NCBI RefSeq assembly: GCF_025963695.1
Contig: NZ_JAOQAH010000094.1
Span: 1 to 35,299 of the forward strand
DNA from: Segetibacter sp.
Lineage (GTDB): Bacteria > Bacteroidota > Bacteroidia > Chitinophagales > Chitinophagaceae
Length of the DNA stretch: 35,299 bases
Reading direction: 5' to 3'
The notes beneath the pieces were generated by a model. That model saw nothing but the letters and a program-made list of their open reading frames with translations, ran no database searches and had not been told where the DNA came from. Position numbers and translations under genes: made by a program. Of the stretch, positions 32,044 through 35,299 are shown piece by piece (position 1 is the first letter of the stretch; the number at the start of each line of letters is the position of its first letter).

Positions 32044-32075
32044 AAAAAGGAGCAGTTTTATGGCTGCTCCTTTTT
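32044..32075 (-). terminator. Terminator after gltD
   Basis: AAAAAGGAGCAG (32044-32055) and CTGCTCCTTTTT (32064-32075) form a perfect 12-bp stem with an 8-base loop and T-rich ends. It closes the gltBD transcript 37 bp after gltD and separates it from amtB. Confidence 0.92.
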
Positions 32076-32112
32076 CTTATTTACATTTTATCTATCTTCT
32101 TACCCTTCTTCC

Positions 32113-33540
32113 TTAGCTTCCAGCAAGAAATTCATCCACTTTTGCTGCACACTCCCGGCCCTCTGCTATCGCCCAAACAACTAAAGATTGTCCACGTCTC
32201 ATGTCTCCGGCTGAAAATACTTTTTGAATGTTAGTCTGATACATCTTTTCGTTTGCCTTTACATTTCCCCTTTCATCTAATTCAACACCCAATTCACTAA
32301 TTAAACCTGCATGTTGAGGATGTAAAAAGCCCATGGCTAGCAGTGCCAATTCGCATGGAATTTCTCTCTCGCTTCCTGCTATCTCTACAAATTGAGCTGG
32401 CCTTCCGTCTGGTGTTAATTTCCATTCAAGGTCAACTATTTTCAATGCTTTTAAGTTGCCATTTTCGTCACCAATAAATTCCTTGGTCGAAACTGCCCAT
32501 TGACGCGCTGCCCCCTCTTCATGTGAAGATGTCGTTTTTAAAACCATTGGATAAGTTGGCCATGGCATAAAAGGAGTTCTTGAAGCCGGTGGCATCGGCA
32601 TTAATTCAAACTGGGTAACTGAATTGGCTCCGTGACGATTAGAAGTACCAACGCAATCACTTCCTGTATCTCCGCCGCCTATTACAACTACATTTTTTTC
32701 GGTGGCGATCAACTCATTTATAGCTGGCTTATTGCTAACTCTTTTATTTTGTTGCTTTAAGAAGTCCATTGCAAAAGCAACCCCATTTAAATCTCTTCCA
32801 GGAATTTTTAAATCTCTTGGAATTGTAGATCCACCCGCTAAAACAATTGCATGATTATTTCTCAAAAGGTCGTTCATGCTAATGTTTACACCTACTTCGG
32901 CATTACACTTAAACGTTACGCCTTCTTCTTCCATTATCTTCAAACGTCTTTCCACAACCCATTTTTCCAACTTAAAATCGGGTATGCCGTAACGTAGCAA
33001 ACCTCCAGGGCTATCGTCTCTTTCGTAAACTGTAACGGTATGACCAGCATAGTTCAACTGCGCCGCAGCCGCTAAACCTGCAGGACCTGAACCAACAACC
33101 GCTACTTTTTTGCCAGTTCTCACAATTCCTTTAAACGGCTGCACATAGCCTTTTTGAAAAGCAATTTCAATTACATGCTTTTCTATTTCTTCAATTGTAA
33201 CTGCCGGCTGATTTATACCTAATACACATGAACTCTCGCAGGGTGCCGGACAAATTCTACCGGTAAATTCAGGAAAGTTATTGGTGGCAGAAAGAATTTC
33301 ATATGCCTCTTTCCAGCTTTTGCGGTAGATAGCATCATTAAAATCAGGAATCAAATTACCGACCGGACATCCATTGTGACAAAATGGAATGCCGCAATCC
33401 ATACAACGGGCTGCCTGGTTGTTTAGCCTCTCCTCCTCATATAAGTGAACGAATTCATCATAATCGTGCAACCTTTCTTCCACCGGCCTTTTCTTCGGAA
33501 GCTCTCTTGTGAACTCTAAAAATCCTGTTGGCTTTCCCAT
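32113..33540 (-). CDS. gltD: Glutamate synthase small (beta) subunit
   Basis: GltD passes electrons from NADPH through FAD and Fe-S clusters to the large subunit, which turns glutamine and 2-oxoglutarate into two glutamates. The 475-residue length is normal. The N-terminal cluster region has RCMDCGIPFCHNGCPVGN (Cys46, 49, 54, 58) and GRICPAPCESSCVLGIN. The FAD fold follows with VVGSGPAGLAAAAQL, then GGLLRYGIPDFKLEK. The NADPH motif is VVVIGGGDTGSDCVG, and the terminal block is VFSAGDMRRGQSLVVWAIAEG. It lies 233 bp after gltB, a wide gap for this pair, which contains a dispersed repeat. Confidence 0.97.
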   Translation of the reverse strand: MGKPTGFLEFTRELPKKRPVEERLHDYDEFVHLYEEERLNNQAARCMDCGIPFCHNGCPVGNLIPDFNDAIYRKSWKEAYEILSATNNFPEFTGRICPAPCESSCVLGINQPAVTIEEIEKHVIEIAFQKGYVQPFKGIVRTGKKVAVVGSGPAGLAAAAQLNYAGHTVTVYERDDSPGGLLRYGIPDFKLEKWVVERRLKIMEEEGVTFKCNAEVGVNISMNDLLRNNHAIVLAGGSTIPRDLKIPGRDLNGVAFAMDFLKQQNKRVSNKPAINELIATEKNVVVIGGGDTGSDCVGTSNRHGANSVTQFELMPMPPASRTPFMPWPTYPMVLKTTSSHEEGAARQWAVSTKEFIGDENGNLKALKIVDLEWKLTPDGRPAQFVEIAGSEREIPCELALLAMGFLHPQHAGLISELGVELDERGNVKANEKMYQTNIQKVFSAGDMRRGQSLVVWAIAEGRECAAKVDEFLAGS

Positions 33541-33598
33541 ATCTTTTATTTACTGATATATTTTTTTGTAGCGAACATTTCAACTTGCTTCAGCTTTT

Positions 33599-33622
33599 CT
33601 TGCGTCGCACCCTTGTACGTTT
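33599..33622 (-). repeat. Dispersed repeat, copy 10
   Basis: On the minus strand it reads ACGTACAAGGGTGCGACGCA followed by AG, in the TGCGACGCAAC subfamily. The flank AAAGCTGAA is shared with copy 5. It sits between gltB and gltD. Confidence 0.7.
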
Positions 33623-33626
33623 GAAG

Positions 33627-33752
33627 CGTTAATCGTCAACTTTTCGTTAATCGCTGGTTTGTCGTAATCTGAACTTTTCTTCTTAATCCCTGGTTTAGTA
33701 TCGCTAGTCGCTAGGGCAAACCTCTTAAGCGGTACTTTTCGGCGATTAACGT
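33627..33752. repeat. CGATTAAC/GTTAATCG cluster between gltB and gltD
   Basis: GTTAATCG occurs at about 33628 and 33647, and its reverse complement CGATTAAC at about 33742 inside GGCGATTAACGTTT. A related GGCGATTAATGTTT lies near 21615. The clustering suggests a second, shorter repeat family or binding sites. Confidence 0.4.
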
Positions 33753-33773
33753 TTCCTTCGATTTACGTCTCCC

Positions 33774-35299
33774 TTAAACATTATTGTTTTCTACTTTTTC
33801 AACTTGCTTGTGTTGTGCATCTGCAAGTGCTTTTTTATAATCTTTCGGAAACACTTTAACAAAGTTCTTTAACTGATTTTCAAAGTCATCTAATACAAAG
33901 CGCGCCACCCTGCTATTCGTGTATTTCAGATGATTGTAGATCATTTCCTTTAGTTCTGAGTAATCCTCTTCGGTTACGGCATCAAGGTCTACCATTTCTT
34001 TGTTGCAAAGCGTTGAGAAGGTTCCTTTCACGTCATAGATATAGGCAATACCGCCACTCATACCGGCTGCAAAGTTTCTACCTGTATCTCCTAACACCAC
34101 TACGCGTCCACCGGTCATGTACTCGCATCCATGGTCGCCTACACCTTCAACAACTGCATGAACACCCGAGTTTCTAACCCCAAATCTCTCACCGGCTTTC
34201 CCCCTAATGTATGCAGTGCCCGAAGTCGCACCATAAAAAGCTACGTTTCCGATGATGATGTTGTCTTCAGGAATAAAGTTGGCCTGAGCAGAAGGGTAAA
34301 CAACCAGTTTAGCTCCTGACAAACCTTTTCCGAAGTGGTCATTTGCGTCGCCTTCAAGTTCAAGTGTAACTCCATTTGCATTAAATGCACCGAAGCTTTG
34401 GCCGGCAGTCCCTGTAAACTTGAAGTGAATACTATCTTCAGGAAGGCCTTTTGATTGATAGATCTTTGATATCTCGTTAGAAACTATGGTTCCAACTGTA
34501 CGATCAGTATTTCTTATTTTATAAGAAGAAAACACTTTTTGACCATTCTGCAATGCAGGCTGTGCCGCTTCCAATAACTTCCAATCTAATAAATCCTGCA
34601 TTCCATGATCCTGCTCTTCCTGGTTGAACAAACCTGTTTCGGCACTAGCAGGTTCTTTGTACAAAATCTTCGACAAATCCAGTTTCCCGTATTTCCAATG
34701 CTTCACGTCGGACTTTTGCTCAAGGCAATCTACCTGGCCTACCATTTCTTCGATAGTTCTAAAGCCTAGCTCAGCCATAATCTCTCTCAATTCCTGCGTC
34801 ATGAACTTGAAAAAATTAACAACGTGCTCAGCATCGCCGGTAAAGCGTTTTCTCAATTCCGGATCTTGTGTCGCAACACCTACCGGGCAGGTATTTAAAT
34901 GGCATTTACGCATCATAATGCAACCTTCAACAATCAGTGCTGCTGTTGCAACACCCCACTCTTCAGCACCTAACAATGTGGCAATCGCTATATCTCTACC
35001 AGTTTTTAATTGACCGTCGGTTTGTACTACTACACGGCTGCGCAATTTATTTTTTACCAGTGTTTGATGGGTTTCTGCCAATCCAAGTTCCCAAGGCAGA
35101 CCGGCATGTTTGATTGAAGTAACCGGCGAGGCCCCTGTTCCTCCATCGTGACCAGAAATCAAAACTGCATCGGCTTTTGCTTTAACCACACCTGCGGCTA
35201 TAGTACCAACTCCGGCTTTTGAAACCAGTTTTACACTTATTCTTGCAGCCCTGTTTGCATTCTTTAAATCGAATATTAATTGAGCAAGATCTTCAATTG
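33774..35299 (-). CDS. gltB: Glutamate synthase large (alpha) subunit, 3' part
   Basis: The C-terminal 508 residues of GltB; the reading frame stays open to the right edge, so the start lies beyond the window. Visible parts are the end of the FMN-binding synthase domain (AGVGTIAAGVVKAKADAVLI, GHDGGTGASPVTSIKHAGLP, TDGQLKTGRDIAIATLLGAE), the 3Fe-4S cluster CHLNTCPVGVATQDPELR, and the C-terminal GXGXG beta-helix domain (TGTAGQSFGAFNANGVTLEL, GNVAFYGATSGTAYIRGKAG, MTGGRVVVLGDTGRNFAAGM). The ATP-independent, NADPH-type partner gltD follows. The enzyme completes the GS-GOGAT cycle with glnA. Confidence 0.97.
   Translation of the reverse strand, partial: IEDLAQLIFDLKNANRAARISVKLVSKAGVGTIAAGVVKAKADAVLISGHDGGTGASPVTSIKHAGLPWELGLAETHQTLVKNKLRSRVVVQTDGQLKTGRDIAIATLLGAEEWGVATAALIVEGCIMMRKCHLNTCPVGVATQDPELRKRFTGDAEHVVNFFKFMTQELREIMAELGFRTIEEMVGQVDCLEQKSDVKHWKYGKLDLSKILYKEPASAETGLFNQEEQDHGMQDLLDWKLLEAAQPALQNGQKVFSSYKIRNTDRTVGTIVSNEISKIYQSKGLPEDSIHFKFTGTAGQSFGAFNANGVTLELEGDANDHFGKGLSGAKLVVYPSAQANFIPEDNIIIGNVAFYGATSGTAYIRGKAGERFGVRNSGVHAVVEGVGDHGCEYMTGGRVVVLGDTGRNFAAGMSGGIAYIYDVKGTFSTLCNKEMVDLDAVTEEDYSELKEMIYNHLKYTNSRVARFVLDDFENQLKNFVKVFPKDYKKALADAQHKQVEKVENNNV

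Noticed and set aside
1427..33622. The repeated words as a possible CRISPR or integron array.
   Set aside because: Copies are kilobases apart, in both orientations, with no regular spacers, cas genes or integrase.

Overview
The window looks like chromosomal DNA of a Bacteroidota bacterium, most likely of the Chitinophagaceae type. The evidence is an AT-rich base composition, starts without strong Shine-Dalgarno sequences, one exact TAnnTTTG-type -7 box (upstream of glnA), a TPR-containing two-component kinase, a BBP2-type outer-membrane barrel next to an ammonium channel, a eukaryote-like type II glutamine synthetase, tandem POT peptide transporters and DUF5996/DUF2306 proteins. No rRNA, tRNA, CRISPR array, intact insertion sequence or phage gene was seen.

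Layout. 1-1.0 kb: a four-helix-bundle protein and an orphan accB. 1.5-4.0 kb: the mreB-mreC-mreD rod-shape operon (minus strand), without the pbp2/rodA genes that often follow it. 4.4-5.8 kb: a DUF2306 membrane protein and a secreted lipoprotein-like protein. 6.0-8.7 kb: a two-component pair (TPR-HisKA_3 kinase and NarL-type regulator), convergent with purD. 10.3-14.1 kb: two paralogous POT-family peptide transporters flanking a decayed VapBC-type toxin-antitoxin pair. 14.4-16.1 kb: a wrecked zinc metallopeptidase gene, intact mgsA and a truncated Gfo/Idh-like oxidoreductase. 16.3-18.6 kb: an SDR dehydrogenase, a DUF5996 protein and a small secreted protein. 18.8-21.2 kb: fused aspartokinase/homoserine dehydrogenase (thrA). 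21.7-23.8 kb: a 720-residue SLOG (LSDAT/TRPM-like) membrane protein with four membrane segments, probably two SLATT-type modules. 24.1-27.5 kb: a three-gene set of GS-like ligase, APH-like kinase and HAD-IIA protein. 27.8-35.3 kb: a nitrogen-assimilation block with glnA (type II), a BBP2 barrel, amtB, gltD and the 3' part of gltB.

How the parts fit. The right third is about ammonium: AmtB brings in ammonium, GlnA and GltBD form the GS-GOGAT cycle, and the barrel protein may be the outer-membrane partner. The GS-like ligase three genes upstream is not the housekeeping GS; with its kinase and HAD neighbours it may act on an amine or amino alcohol. The SLOG-SLATT protein is the best candidate for a poorly described system, because such proteins are predicted membrane effectors of nucleotide-linked immune signalling, yet here it stands alone.

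Two non-coding patterns stand out. First, a short dispersed repeat (core GTACAAGTG, then AGTGACACAAC or TGCGACGCAAC) occurs about ten times, always outside intact genes. Second, several strong hairpins sit in regulatory positions: inside the GS-like/kinase cluster, in the leader of the BBP2 gene, just upstream of mgsA, and as dyads upstream of glnA and of the GS-like gene.
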